A DNA stretch of 64,000 bases from Antedon mediterranea (taxonomy: Eukaryota; Echinodermata; Crinoidea; Comatulida; Antedonidae), in contig NC_092672.1 of assembly GCF_964355755.1 (NCBI RefSeq), positions 35,894,501-35,958,500 of the forward strand, written 5' to 3'. The position numbers were made by a program, and so were the translations under genes. The notes under the pieces are model-generated. The model saw nothing but the letters and a program-made list of their open reading frames with translations, did no database searches and was not told the origin of the DNA. Of the stretch, positions 12,057-24,600 are shown piece by piece. Position 1 is the first letter of the stretch, and every line of letters begins with the position of its first letter.

Positions 12057-13819
12057 AAAATAAAAAGAAAGAAAAAAACAAATTTCTTTATACCTTCAAT
12101 ACGTGGTCTTTAATAAGAGGTGATTGGAATCAGATGATTCTTAAAAGCAATACTTTAAATAATTTTTAAACTATATGTATTTCTTCATCCATTGCTATCC
12201 AGGTGATTATTTATTGACCATTTTGTTGTTTTTGCTTTTAAAAATACTTTGCAATATTTTGTATTTCAAAGTCATTTTTGTGTTTATTTTTATATAAATT
12301 TATCTAACAATTTATAAACAATGGCAATTATTATATTTAAAACTTCATGGTTTTATTCATAAATGATAAATTGATAATCTACTAAAAATTCTAAATAGAA
12401 TGATTAACTTACACTTAAAAATTACTTAAAAATGATTTGTATAGGGTTGTAATATGCCAATAGCTATTATAGCATTTGGGAGATATCTTTATTACCATTA
12501 CTATAAAACAGTAATAATATCCAGGCACGGATCCAGGAACAGTCTGTAAAAAATAGATATAAAAAAATAGTTAATAATTTCATTGTAGCTGTCGAAATGT
12601 GCAGTGCGCGCTACTAACGTCATGGGTCCGTCCCAAATATGAGACTTTTTGCAAATGAGATTGTAGCATTAAAAGACACACATTATTATTTCAAAGGTTT
12701 ATCGCCTGTCTTGGTCTCCAATTTTTAAAACATTCTGTTTTTAATCTCTCTTTTTTTTTATTTATATTAACTCAAATAATAATCTCCAATTGTATGCATA
12801 AAGCTAAAGTTTTTTTGTTCATTTCTAATTTGTTTTCTAATATTTATTTTATCTTTAGTTAAAGTTAATAATCCTTTATGTGTATGTTTTGTAAGAGCTA
12901 TTGTAAATAATATTAAGTTTTAGCAGAAAATATGTTAAATTAATTTTGCACCATCACTTCTGGTTACTATAATATACAGTCAAAAATCCCTATACTGGAC
13001 TCTCTGAAAGCTACAGAAATTCTTTAAAAACCCAACTTTTCTTGTGGTCCGAAAGGTCCCATTTGTTTTACCATTAAAAACACAATCAGAATGCCAGTTT
13101 TTCGGGAAAACCAGCCCAAGATTATTGGGAGAGGTGACTGTACAGAGGGCAGTTTAGGAGTGTACTTTTAGAAGTACTGTTACCTTAGTTTACATTGAAG
13201 AGAGAATTAATAAGAGATTTAAGAGAGAGTCTATTTATATGCTGGTAGCTGTTTTTGGTGCATGACCAAAATATTAAACCATATCAAAAATGAGTAGGTT
13301 TGCCAGTTTGAAAAACAGCCCATGAAAATTGAATTAATTAAAACCTTATTAATGATTAAACAAAATAATAAACGTAAAAATTTAGCTTAAGAACTTTAAA
13401 TAAATATATAAAAAATTGAATTTGACAAAATGGAATTATTTTTAAAGTTTATTTTTTTTTTCAGATAAATTGAGATTTTGACTTCCTATGTTAATAATCT
13501 ATTCCTAAAATTTGTTAAAAAATGTACACCCAATGTGATATTTTAATTCTATTTTTGTGTAAGTACTGTATGTGATTTTGAACGAATGCCTTTTTGTGAA
13601 TGTGATGGACGTAAAGGGATTGTTTTTCAGTTTGAGTATATTAACGATGAATTCAAACCAAAAAAATAACCTTACTTTTTATAGACCTAATTTTAGTTTA
13701 AAATGTTTTCATTAAACAACCAAACGAACTATGACCTTAAATAAAAGAGAAAGATATTTTTTGTTTCAATAATTATTTTTTTGTCAAGAATTGTATTATT
13801 TTTTTAATGCTTACTCTCC

Positions 13820-13982
13820 AGCTCTGTCTACATTACCAAACTAGTTTGACAAAAAAACAGTGTGATGTGCCCAAATATAGTAGTGATATGCTTAAATATG
13901 GTAGTGATATGACATCATCATGTCCATATATGAACACATCACATCTTTTTATCACATAAACTTTGATAGTGTAGACAAGGCT
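13820..13982. mobile_element. MITE-A copy, intergenic after KSR
   Basis: agctctgtctacat ... gtgtagacaaggct. The one full copy seen outside a gene body. Confidence 0.8.
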
Positions 13983-14629
13983 TTATTTCTTGTTTTCCTG
14001 TTATTTATATACGTCATTGATATCAATTTTTGTATAAGGAAAGTATATGTATATTAAAGAGATGATGACATGGACGAAAAAGCTGTAAAAAGATCAGCTG
14101 TGGATACTTTTGTCGTATCTAACTGTTAATTTAAATATATAAAAATGCCATTTTCTATATTAATTTGTAAACAAAGCTTTTCAGTATTTAAATAATTTGA
14201 TTTTATAGTTAAAAATGAATAACATAAAAAATATATATTATTTTTTTTGCTTTTATAAAAATGATACATACTATAATGTCTGCTAGCGTTTGTGGTGAAT
14301 ATTCACCATAATAAAATAACCGTGGTACTACTGTATTATATTTCTTATGAAAATGTATTGGTCTACAAACAGTGGAATGATATGGCTTCATCATGATATG
14401 AGCCTGTTAATAAGTTCATATTGACTCTATATGAGTGCATCGTGGTTGTATAAATGCAGTAAGATCATGCCAGTACATCTTGGCGATATAAACTGGGCAT
14501 AATTTGATTACATGTGGCTACTCTAGGCAAGTCATCAGTAGTATAACAAGCCTACACAATGTGTAATCATAATATGGCTATGTTGGATGATGATACAGTA
14601 TGTGAATACCATGATGATGTGACCATATA

Positions 14630-15306
14630 TGGGTTTATGATGACCATGGCTATATCATGATCATTTATGGCTATATCATCATGACAATGATGGCTATCTC
14701 ATAAACATGTATGGCTATCTCATGACCATGTATGACTATCTTATAACCATGATGGCTATCTCATAACCATGTATGGCTATCTCATAACCATGTATGGTTA
14801 TCTCATAACCATGTATGGCTATCTCATGACCATGTATGGCTATCTCATAACCATGTATGGCTATATCATGACCATGTATGACTATATCATGACCATGTAT
14901 GGCTATCTCATAACCATGTATGGCTATCTCATAACCATGATGGCTATCTCATGACCATGTATGGCTATCTCATAACCATGTATGGCTATATCATGACCAT
15001 GTATGACTATATCATGACCATGTATGGCTATCTCATAACCATGTATGGCTATATCATGACCATGTATGGCTATCTCATGACCATGTATGGCTATCTCATA
15101 ACCATGTATGGCTATCTCATAACCATGTATGGCTATCTCATGACCATGTATGACTATCTTATAACCATGATGGCTATCTTATAACCATGTATGGCTATCT
15201 CATAACCATGTATGGCTATCTCATGACCATGTATGACTATCTTATAACCATGATGGCTATCTTATAACCATGGTGGCTATCTCATAACCATGTATGGCTA
15301 TATGAT
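14630..15306. repeat. 21-bp minisatellite, about 31 units
   Basis: Unit ctatctcataaccatgtatg+g with ordered variants. In one frame it reads MYGYLIT repeats. It lies between KSR and TIMM10. Confidence 0.95.
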
Positions 15307-15663
15307 GGTAATAATGAACACAATGATTGTTTTATTACTGAAGTCTGCTACATAAATAGGAATTGTAATTTACTACATGGCCATGTGGGTTACAATGTAA
15401 TGTGTACAGTGCAATTATTGCAAGTATATTTATATGCAGTTTATAATAATTGATCATCTTTTATAATGAATATGAATGATGTAATTAGTATACTAATGAA
15501 TATTCATAAAGAATAATCAATATGTATCCAAACAGAATGAACTGGATATATCATATAGATTTGTTGAATATTTACTAAATTTTCATTTCTAAAATGATTG
15601 AATATGAATAAAGTTGTACAAAATCAATTTATTTAATGAATTAATTTAACTGATTTAATTATC

Positions 15664-15870
15664 GATTTATTGAATACTCATTTTAGAATTTTGATATACA
15701 GTACATTGAATTTAAATATTCATGAAATTTATTGAATATTCATTTAAGAATTTTGATACAGTATACAGTACATTGAATTTAAATATTCATGAAAATGATT
15801 GAATATTCATTTTAGAATTTTGATATACAGTATATGGAATTTAAATATTCATGAAGTGATTGAATATTTT
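15664..15870. repeat. ~62-bp tandem block, 3 units
   Basis: Unit begins attgaatattcattttagaa and ends aaatattcatgaaa. AT-rich, upstream of TIMM10. Confidence 0.8.
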
Positions 15871-16152
15871 TCGAAATCTACAATCCTAGAATATGAATAT
15901 TCATGTTTATCAATATTCAAATAAAATTTAACACATACAGAGCTGTTTGTATAGTATTTATTTTTTGTGGTGTTGTATTTTTTACTTTGTGATATAAAAT
16001 TTTATTCAGTCTGAAATAGTTAAAACCTGGACTCAGTTACTGCAATGAATCAATTATTTGGCACTGTCGGCGTTTCATAGTAATTGTTTTCCAATCCCAT
16101 GTGTAAGTTTTTTTGTGTATCAAATCAAAATCAAGGGCAAGAAATTACAGCA

Positions 16153-17804
16153 ATGTCTTCTTTATCTCAACAACAGCAGATGCAACTTTTGGCAGAACTT
16201 GAAATTGAAATGATGGCTGATATGTATAACAGGTAAAGTATCTTCAATTCTAAAGATTAACTTAGTTATTTGAATACTGGCTAGGCCTAGCCTAGGCGAT
16301 GCAATGATTGACGACGGACGGGTGGTGAATTCGGTCGGCAGGGCGGTTTCTACCTGCTTAGCTGCCTGCATCATAATGTCGGCTAGGGCCTGGCCAACAT
16401 TTGAAATATAGGAAAACCTACACTGACATGTATTATTCTTTTTATCATGTTATCTCAAATTTAGGTTCTACTGTAATTAATTGTTATGGTAATCAATATT
16501 ATTTAGACTCGAAAAAAGAATAGGTGCTGCACATCCACCACTGCACCTGTCACACCAAAATCAGTCCGGGCCAAAATCGGTCCGGCGGACCAGTTTTGGC
16601 TGCCAAAATCAGTCCGGGGGACCATTTATGGCTGCCAAAACCTGTCCGGTCGGACCAATTTTGGCTGCCAAAACTGGTCCGGCCTGGATAAAATCGGTCC
16701 GGGCAGTAGGACTGTTTTTGGCCGCCAAATATGGTCCGGTCTTACAAATATATGGTGCGCAAAATGAGTCATAATGTATATATCATTAAAAAAAAGGCCA
16801 TGATTAGTCATTATTGAAAACTACGGGGATTTATTTGTTATTATTTTTAATATTATAAATTAAGCCTGTTTTTTTTTTTTCATTATTAGTAGTAACTCAT
16901 CAATAATTAATACTAATTAAGCTTCTTGTATACAATATGTATCTCTGCCTGTTTTTAATCCATTTTTTCTTTTTTAACATCTTCGTTTCCCCATGATGTT
17001 AAAAACAATTTAATTTATTAATTATTTATGGTTAATCAATCAATATATCAATTCAATACAATTATTATAAAACAATTATCCAATATTGATTAGGCTGAGG
17101 ACGGAAAAAGGCCTCAATCATAAATAAAATCTAGCTGGCAATATCAGCGTCTCATACCCGTTCATGTGAGTGTGTGGCAGGCCGAAATATGAGTGAACAC
17201 CTAAGTCATGTTTTTAGATAAAATACATTTATTTATAGTATTTATCCGACAAGATAACTTACTAATATATATCATGGGATATTTTTCTAGCCATAAACAA
17301 CTTAAAACAGCATCATAGGCCTAGTAATTCAATTAAAATCGACAGAAGAAAAGCCCGGACCGATTTTGGCAGTGGCGGACTGCTTTTGGCCACAATTTTA
17401 GAGCCAAAACTGGTCCGGCCGGACCGATTTTGGCCCCGGACCATATTTATCGTGACACACCCCCCACCCCCCCCCCCCTGAAAAAACAAATCTGGTGTAA
17501 CTTTTGCACTCAATAAAGATGACAGGTGAGTAACTAAAGACGATATGAAAAGCGTGGTATTTAGCGGCACTCCATCCAAAATTTGATTTTTATATCACAT
17601 TTGTTTTTTTAAAGGATGACCAGCACGTGTCAGAGCAAATGCGTACCGTCAACCTATCACGAGGGCGACCTGTCAAAAGGAGAAGCTGTATGCCTAGATC
17701 GTTGTGTAGCAAAGTATCTGGAAATTCACGAAAGTCTTGGAAAAACCCTCACAGAGAAATCAATACAAGATGATGCAATGCTGAAGAAAGTGCAACAGAA
17801 ATGA
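16153..17804 (+). CDS. TIMM10: TIMM10, mitochondrial intermembrane-space small Tim chaperone
   Basis: Encodes the small Tim that, with Tim9, forms the hexameric chaperone escorting carrier proteins through the intermembrane space to TIM22. Exons 16153-16232 and 17615-17804 give 89 residues; human TIM10 is 90. The start is the first ATG, followed by a Gln-rich N terminus, then [16 protein letters not shown] as in human. The twin CX3C motifs that form disulfides through MIA40/ERV1 are complete: Cys32-Cys36 and Cys53-Cys57. [11 protein letters not shown] and KYLEIHE also match. The phase-2 intron (16233-17614) holds a ~910-bp inverted-repeat element and a poly-C run. The gene runs tail-to-tail with the DUF4291 gene. 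Confidence 0.96.
16549..17458. mobile_element. ~910-bp inverted-repeat DNA element, copy 1 (in TIMM10 intron)
   Basis: Nearly the same sequence recurs at 56965-57886. Both ends carry GTCCGG-rich, mutually inverted arms (ccaaaatcggtccgg near the left, ccggaccgattttgg near the right) and end in tgtcac/gtgacac. Inside are further short palindromes built of GGTCCGG and GGCTGCCAAAAC, then an AT-rich core. No coding capacity is seen, so it is probably a non-autonomous DNA transposon of unassigned superfamily. No clear target-site duplication was found. Confidence 0.8.
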
Positions 17805-18149
17805 ACTCTGACCTGCTAGAAATTTGAACTTTAAACTCGAATATTATTTGAAGTATATTCACTAATGTCCTCTCGAATAATTAACAACTTTGCTTTGGAG
17901 ATGATGTTGGAGGATGGTGAACAACTTGTAACAATTGTTACTGCTGTAATAATTCTGATGAAAGAGGAATGAACTTTGACCTAAGCTAATTTTACCTCAG
18001 TTTACTATGAATCTAATCAAATTCTTTACCAAATGATTACAGTATTTTAAATTCTGAATATAACAATGGCACAAACGCAACGAAATATCATGAATCGACC
18101 AAATCAAACTTGAACAGTGTTATTTTATTACTTTAGCTAAATATTTACC

Positions 18150-18996
18150 TATAATCAAAGAATATATATCACAAGAATGAGTAATCCGCGATTTTCCCTG
18201 TAACAGTAATATTGTCCATGTGGTAGGGCGCCGCCATAAGTGTGGATGTATCTGGGATGTATACAACTTTTTGTGAAGGTTTCACTAATCAAATGCTGGA
18301 CCACCGGAGTATTTTCCGATGATAAAAATGTTATCAACTACATGCCAACATCATGTTAAATACTATTTGAATATTTAATTGTTCGTTTTATGCAATTTAT
18401 TTAGTAAAAACTGCCGTATACACAGTTTGATTTATCAACCGGGCGCTACGATAGCGTGACCGGGCGTGTTGGTGTTTACGCGTTTTCACGAAGGATAGTT
18501 TAATAATATTCCTATATTTAACTTGTTTCTGGTAAAACAAATAAATGTTAATGACATTTAACATTTTCTCCTATTAATAACATGTGTTTTATACTAATTT
18601 ATATCATAAAAACAATACTTAATTTACCGGGCGTACAGTAGTACACGGCAATGGTAAAGAATAGGCCGTGCTGAGTGATATTCGTTGATTTTTGGTGTTG
18701 CTGTGTTAGGCCTTTTTTGTGAACTAACTTAGCATGTTAGTAAATAATTGTCTGTAAAAGTGAATAAACACTAGTTTGTTAATAAATATGTATTATAAAA
18801 TAGTTTACAATTGCAAAAACTATTATCATAATTCTATTTAATGTGACATTTATCATGTCTATTAAATCAAGTCTTATTTAGTATGTATACATCCGCCCTT
18901 ATGAGGGCGGGCATCACTCTCTGGAGCTCTCTGTTACAAATTTCTTATGCAAAAATCGTGGAATACTCATTCTTGTGATATATATTCTTTGCTATA
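18150..18996. mobile_element. Fold-back element with ~110-bp imperfect inverted arms
   Basis: The left arm (18150-18262) and right arm (18886-18996) are imperfect reverse complements. Both contain a core reading caaagaatatatatcaca/gaatgagta on the appropriate strand, a Gly-codon-rich gggcg block, and gtatacat. The interior holds short GC-rich strings (gaccgggcg). No ORF suggests a transposase. Confidence 0.6.
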
Positions 18997-19264
18997 ATAT
19001 ACATATTGTTTAACAATAACATGCAATAAAAAGGTTTATTAATAATAATGATAGTTGTTTTCAATGACTTTTATAGATAAATGTTAATACATTACAAATA
19101 ACTGGCCAATGTTGTGTATTTGTGTAAATGATATTTTTAAATGGAGGAAAAAATTGTACTGTAAGAGGCTATAAATAATATAAAAAGTTGGTAATGCAAT
19201 TCCTGGGTTAGCATTGTTCAGTTTGAAGCACATAAGCTGGTATAATTCAGCAATTATCAACTCT

Positions 19265-19270
19265 TTTATT
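19265..19270 (-). promoter_or_regulatory. Candidate DUF4291 gene poly(A) signal
   Basis: TTTATT on the plus strand, i.e. AATAAA in the gene's sense, 47 nt after the stop codon. Confidence 0.5.
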
Positions 19271-19316
19271 TGTTTTTATAGTTTTAACTAAAAATTATAG
19301 TTTTAGGTCTATCAGT

Positions 19317-20943
19317 TCATAGATCAACGCCAATCAATTGAGCTGTTTTAGTATCCGTAACTGGATATGCCGCCTCCTTCGCAGTTCGTAATTCTTCTAT
19401 TTGGTTTGTTTTTAATATTTGTGACTGATCATGTACAAAATCTGTTACATCTTCTATCTTCAAGATCCATTCAGTTGCATATTTGTGGAGAACCTGAAAA
19501 AGAGATTATTTACAGAGATTAGTACAGTAGGAAGAAGTTCTTTATAAATCATCTCTCAAATGAGACGTTAAAGATATACTGTCACCCTAACAAATTTTTT
19601 TTTCAATTTTTTTTTTATGTGCCATTTTAATGTCACATAATAGTTATTCAGTTTGACCAAAAACTGGATCAAAAAACAAATTATTCACCTGAAAAATTGT
19701 CTGTCGGACAATGGTTTTTGGTTAAAATTAAACGTTTCTTTGTCTTTTTATAAGTTAATTAATAATTTTTTTCTTTTTTTTTACAGAAGTGAATAAAACT
19801 TGATTAAAATCACCGATTTAAGGTCTGATTTTATTAATCTTCATGTTTTTGGGGGGACAGTACATCTTTAAGGTTATTGTATGTAGAGCAGTGTCTTTCA
19901 GATGACATGTTAACGTAATATCAGTGTTTACCTCTCCTTTTAACCCCAATTGAATTGCTCTTCGTTCTTCCTTTGCTCCGTGTGGATCATGGTCAGGATC
20001 CCATTGTAATCGCACGGATATTTCATCAAGTCCTGCTTTTTTCTGTTCCTAAAATACATAAACAAAATAATACAATTTTATGTCTCTTGGAAGTCTCTAT
20101 TTTTCTGCCAAAAGTTTGCAGACTGCAGTAGTTTGCATAAAAAAATTATTACATTGTAAATGTCATTAAAATTTTGTCCATTTTTGTCAGTGATGACAAA
20201 GAAATTTCATGCATGTGTATAAAGTATTTGTAATTCATCAACTTTTGGGTCAGACACATCAAATTATGTCACTGGTGAATATATAAATACCTGTGCTGTG
20301 TAAGCTTGTGATAGTATCTCGTCAAAAGCTGATCTCTTTAAATAGATAGCAAGAACTCTTTCTTGGTTTATTTTACTGGCCCAGCCACATCGATACATCA
20401 TCCACAAAAAGTTTGTTTTTATCCATGACATGCGCTCAAAACTGAACTTCCCGCCAAATCTGAAAGATAATAACATTGGTTTTCTTATTTAATCAATGGC
20501 TTCAAAAACACATACAGACATATAAACCCCATATAAAAAAAACAAGATAAGATTTTAAAATATTCCAATTTTTCTTGTCAAACTGTTGTAGTAATACACA
20601 TTACTATAGGCACTCTTCCCTTCCTATCTCCCATAGGGATGTAACACCCTGCTCTCACCAAACCTCTTAAATAGGCCTATAATATAATATGCTAATAATA
20701 TTCTAGGTCAGCTTACCTTTGATTTTCTACTGCAAATGTTGCTATTTGCGGATTAAATGCTTGATATACAACAACATAGCTATCGGTGTACTGAGCCAGT
20801 ATATGGCTACCCTTACGCGGCCACTGTGTATCTCTTTGAACCAAGTAACTCTCTGTTAAAAACTCCATTCTTGTGTGTATTAGTCTGTGCTTAGTGTTCA
20901 CTACTTTCTTACCAATATCAAAGAATATTCTTTGCCAATACAT
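19317..20943 (-). CDS. DUF4291 family protein, 4 exons
   Basis: Function unknown; the family is known mainly from bacteria and some eukaryotes. Exons (minus strand): 20717-20943, 20291-20459, 19932-20048, 19317-19493, all GT-AG with consistent phase, 229 residues. Diagnostic blocks in order are WPRKGSHILAQY (41-52), VVVYQAF (57-63), FGGKFSFERMSWIKTNFLWM (77-96), RLQWDPDHDPHG (145-156), RRAIQLGLKGE (161-171) and ATEWILKIEDVTDFV in the last exon. An in-frame stop lies upstream of the chosen ATG. Residues 1-25 (basic, few acids) precede the usual family start near Met26 and could be a mitochondrial presequence, or translation may begin at Met26. It is head-to-head with NAA25. The introns and animal-like splice sites show it is a resident gene, not contamination. 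Confidence 0.9.
19568..19871. mobile_element. MITE-B copy (ttaaagatgta...tacatctttaa)
   Basis: Inverted ends ttaaagatatactgtc and gacagtacatctttaa, with the family's internal tgtgacattaaaatggcat in reverse. Lies in intron 3 of the DUF4291 gene. Confidence 0.7.
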
Positions 20944-21673
20944 ACGCAAGATATATTATTTAATCATAATATTTTGTTGCACAATACACTAGTAATGACA
21001 AGTCAAGCGTGAGACGGAAATGAGTACATGACGTCATCGCAAGTCTATGAATATTCATTAACCAGAAAAAAAAAGGAGTTTTTACAGTTCTCAAAAAACA
21101 TACATATTTGTTCCTTGATAAATAATTCCTTCATGATTGTTCTATCGCGTCCACAAAATAAATAAATAAATAAATAAATGTGACAAATTATTCTTTGTCA
21201 AGAAACAAAATTATATACAGTGCTCAAAACATGAATGATTGAAATAAGTACCTACTTAAAAAAACTGTTCAACCAATTATTTATAATCCTAACCTGTATC
21301 TTTGATCTATGTATATTTAATTATATATAATAATTATAAATAACATTTCTAGCATAAACTGATATATAATAGCTGGCCTCGAACTATGTAAAATGTTATC
21401 TTGATTACGATGTCAATAATTATTTTTACTATTTAGTGATCATAATTTTCAGTTCAATCTTAATTCAATCAGAATGTATTAGTATTAACATTCAAAATTG
21501 TTCATAACATAAACGGCGCGGGGGCGGGTGTGTCCGAGAAAAAATTATAGGGAAGGCGGGGCGCGCCGGAAATTATTGAATGTGCGTGTTTTTATGATGA
21601 TGATTATATCTCTGTTGCGGCCTGACACGACAATAATTTTTAAAGGAAGTTTAGTCGTTCGGAGAATAAAAAC
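20944..21673. promoter_or_regulatory. Shared upstream region of DUF4291 gene (-) and NAA25 (+)
   Basis: About 730 bp between divergent start codons. Mostly AT-rich, but 21515-21570 is GC-rich with a GC-box-like gggggcggg and ggcggggcgcgcc, and the NAA25 start sits in a CpG-rich stretch. A shared or back-to-back TATA-less promoter is inferred from position and composition only. Confidence 0.45.
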
Positions 21674-24600
21674 ATGGCGGCGCGCAGCTCACATGTGGAC
21701 ACTGTGAACGAACGTCGTTTGCGGCCAATCTACGGTAGGTGAATAAAAAAAAACATAGTTAATGAAGTTATGTTTTATGACAAAAATAAATGTAGCGTGT
21801 AATTGTGTGAATGTATTGCTTATTTTGTCAGTTTTTATACGCTTTTATGCTAGGCCTAAATTGTATTTACTGGCTTGCAAAGATCTTTGCTGGCTTGTCA
21901 ACAGTCAAGAGAGGGAGGCATAGAATAGCTGGGACAATCCTCGCTCGAGCGAAGCCTACCTAAGCTACTACTCTGCTCTGTATCTACTAGGGCTAGCCTA
22001 GGACTAGGTACACCTAGCATATTTATTATTAGGATGACTAGCCAGTACTGAAGACCTTGTAGTAGTACTAGGCCTATAGGTTAATAATATAATATAAGTA
22101 ATAAATAACACGTTAAAAACTGGTGTGCAGGAGGAAACATGGTTGCACGTGATCTGTGTGCAGGTTTTTACAAAAAACATTAACTAATTTTTTCTAATTG
22201 GTTTTCCGCACTAATCAACTTTCTACGCATTTCATGTCATTTTAAGCATGTAAAAATGTCCTCGCGCGCGTGCAAATTTGTGCGGCGAATAACCTAACTC
22301 GTCACTCGCACATAGTGACAAGTTCAAATCTATCTAGTTTATAGTTTAGAATTTTTTAATAAATTGTTAATATATTAAAATCAATTTAATATACTACGTT
22401 ATGTTACTTTTTTGAAATTTCAGATAATTTAGACAATGGAAATAACAAAGCCGCAATTCAGGCAGCAGATAAAGTTTTGAGGAAACAGAAGGATTTACAC
22501 TGTGCAAAGGTATAAGCACCACATATTGCAACCTCCTTGTATACATCTTCCATTTATTAACCAAAATTTCTTTACATAGGGTGATAATACAGTCAAGTCT
22601 TTTGCAGTAATACTCTATTCCCAAAAACCATGATCTTCAAACAAAAAAGTCCGAAAATTGCTCCTATTTTCCAAGATGCATTTTGACATCGAGTTTCCAA
22701 AAAAAAAACATTTTACCCAGACCAAGAGGCCTAACCTACACTTATACAATAAACATAATTAATATAGAAAATATTTTGTTCTTCCAATTCAAACTTTACC
22801 AGTAACAAAAATTAGATGAAGACCTGCCATAAAATTAGCAATTGAAGTTGACTGATATAATAGAAATAGGCAAACAATTCGAAAGAAAAAACATGCAAGA
22901 TATACAGATTATTATTACAGATATTGTATCTCATTTTTTTTTAATGTACAGGTTCTTAAAGCATTAGCTCTTCAACGAACTGGTAAAAGCAATGAAGCTT
23001 TTATTTTGGCTAAAGAAGTAATGACTAGTGAGCCTCAAGATGACTCCACTTTGCAAGCACTCACAATTTGCTTTAGAGAAATGAAAAAACGTAAGTGAAA
23101 CATTTCCTGATGGACTGCTTCTTATGGTTTCAAATGACGGCTCTGTCTCTGTGTATGATGAATTTGTGATAGTGGCTGTGTGTGTACTAGTACATCAGGT
23201 AACCCCCTACTTGCCTCGAAAGATGTACTAGGTTCTTTAAAGTGCAAATTAACCAGATGTGTACACTTGACCTATGGTTTATAGTCCTTATCCGAGAAGA
23301 CTCATTCTACCACCAGAACCATGGAGTGAGTGAGCCTCGAACCCTTGCTGATGTTATGGCTACGTAATTACGATTCCAATTTTTCTTAAAAAAACAACCC
23401 CACTGGACTGGTTTAGTAGAACATCTTGTGTGTAGTTTGTGTCAATGGATTTTCACCTGTATATCGAAACAGTGAAACATTTACTATGTGTCTAAATATA
23501 AAGGAATTAGTACAAGGATTTATCAACATTTGTATTATTTATTTACTTGCAGCTGAATTCATAGTGAAGGTGTATGAATACGCTGTTAAAGCGTGTCCAA
23601 ATGAAGAGATGTATAGTCATCTATTTATGGCTTACGTGAGAACTGGTGACTACAAGAAACAACAACAGGTATAATAGCAAATTCAGTCATGTCTAAAGCT
23701 CTGTCTACACTATCAAACTTTATGTGACTAAAAAATGTGATGTGCCCAAATATGGACATGATGATGTCATATCACTACCATATTTAAACGTATCATTACC
23801 ATATTTGGGCACATCACACTTTTTTGGTCAAACTAGTTTGATAGTGTAGACAGAGCTTAATTAACAAATTCAAATCTAAAGAGCTAGTTAAAATTGAAGA
23901 TTAAATTTCTTCCTTGTTTTCTTTTTAAAATTTATATGTTTGTATTTTTGTTTCCAGACTGCTATATCATTGTATAAGGTCGCCCAAAAGAACCCTTACT
24001 ATTTCTGGGGAGTGATGAGTATTTTTATGCAGGTAATACTTTTTAATTAAAACAAGTGTAATTACTAACTACAGTAAAAAATGTCTTGGAGTGTTAAAAC
24101 AATATTTCTAATTAAAACTTTATTTTATTGTTATTACTTTAGGCTTATTCTGCATCAGATCGCAAGTTAGCTACAAGTATGTATTACCCACTCTGTCTAA
24201 AGATGGTAGAGAAAATGGTTAATGATAATAAAATTGATAACGAAGCAGAGATAAGCATTTATATCATGGTTCTTGAAGAATTAGGCATGTATGAAAAAGC
24301 AATGGACGTGTTGAATGGTGACTTGGGCAAGAGTAAGTATCACCATACTGTACAACCTAGCCACCCAGGTACTAGCCATCGGCCTAGCTTTCTTATATTT
24401 TAAGCTAGACAGTTGAGTCCTGGGTCTTAGACTACCAAATTTTTACTGAGCTTTTTAAAAATTACCGGCCTAGTTTTATATTTTTAACTAGAAGTCCTGG
24501 ACCTTGAACTACCTTTTTACAACCTTGTGGCTGTAAACAAAATCTAAGTAAGGTTTTAAATAATTACCATTTTACTAGATAGAAACAATGAAAACATTCA

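Larger units (their letters stand above)
10555..16152. other. KSR 3' UTR and KSR-TIMM10 intergenic DNA
   Basis: I see no exon here. The stretch is AT-rich and holds a candidate poly(A) signal, a small inverted-arm element at 11931-12056, a fragment of a dispersed repeat at 12975-13142 (related to 6405-6545), a MITE-A copy at 13820-13982, a 21-bp minisatellite (14630-15306) and a ~62-bp tandem block (15664-15870). The rest is unique AT-rich sequence. Confidence 0.6.
17805..19316. other. TIMM10-DUF4291 convergent intergenic region
   Basis: Holds the 3' ends of both genes and a ~850-bp fold-back element (18150-18996). No further exons are seen. Confidence 0.6.

Noticed and set aside
14769-15184. 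Open frames coding MYGYLIT-type repeats
   Set aside because: They arise because the 21-bp unit is a multiple of 3. There is no splice context, no unique flanking code, and the frames break wherever a unit loses three bases.
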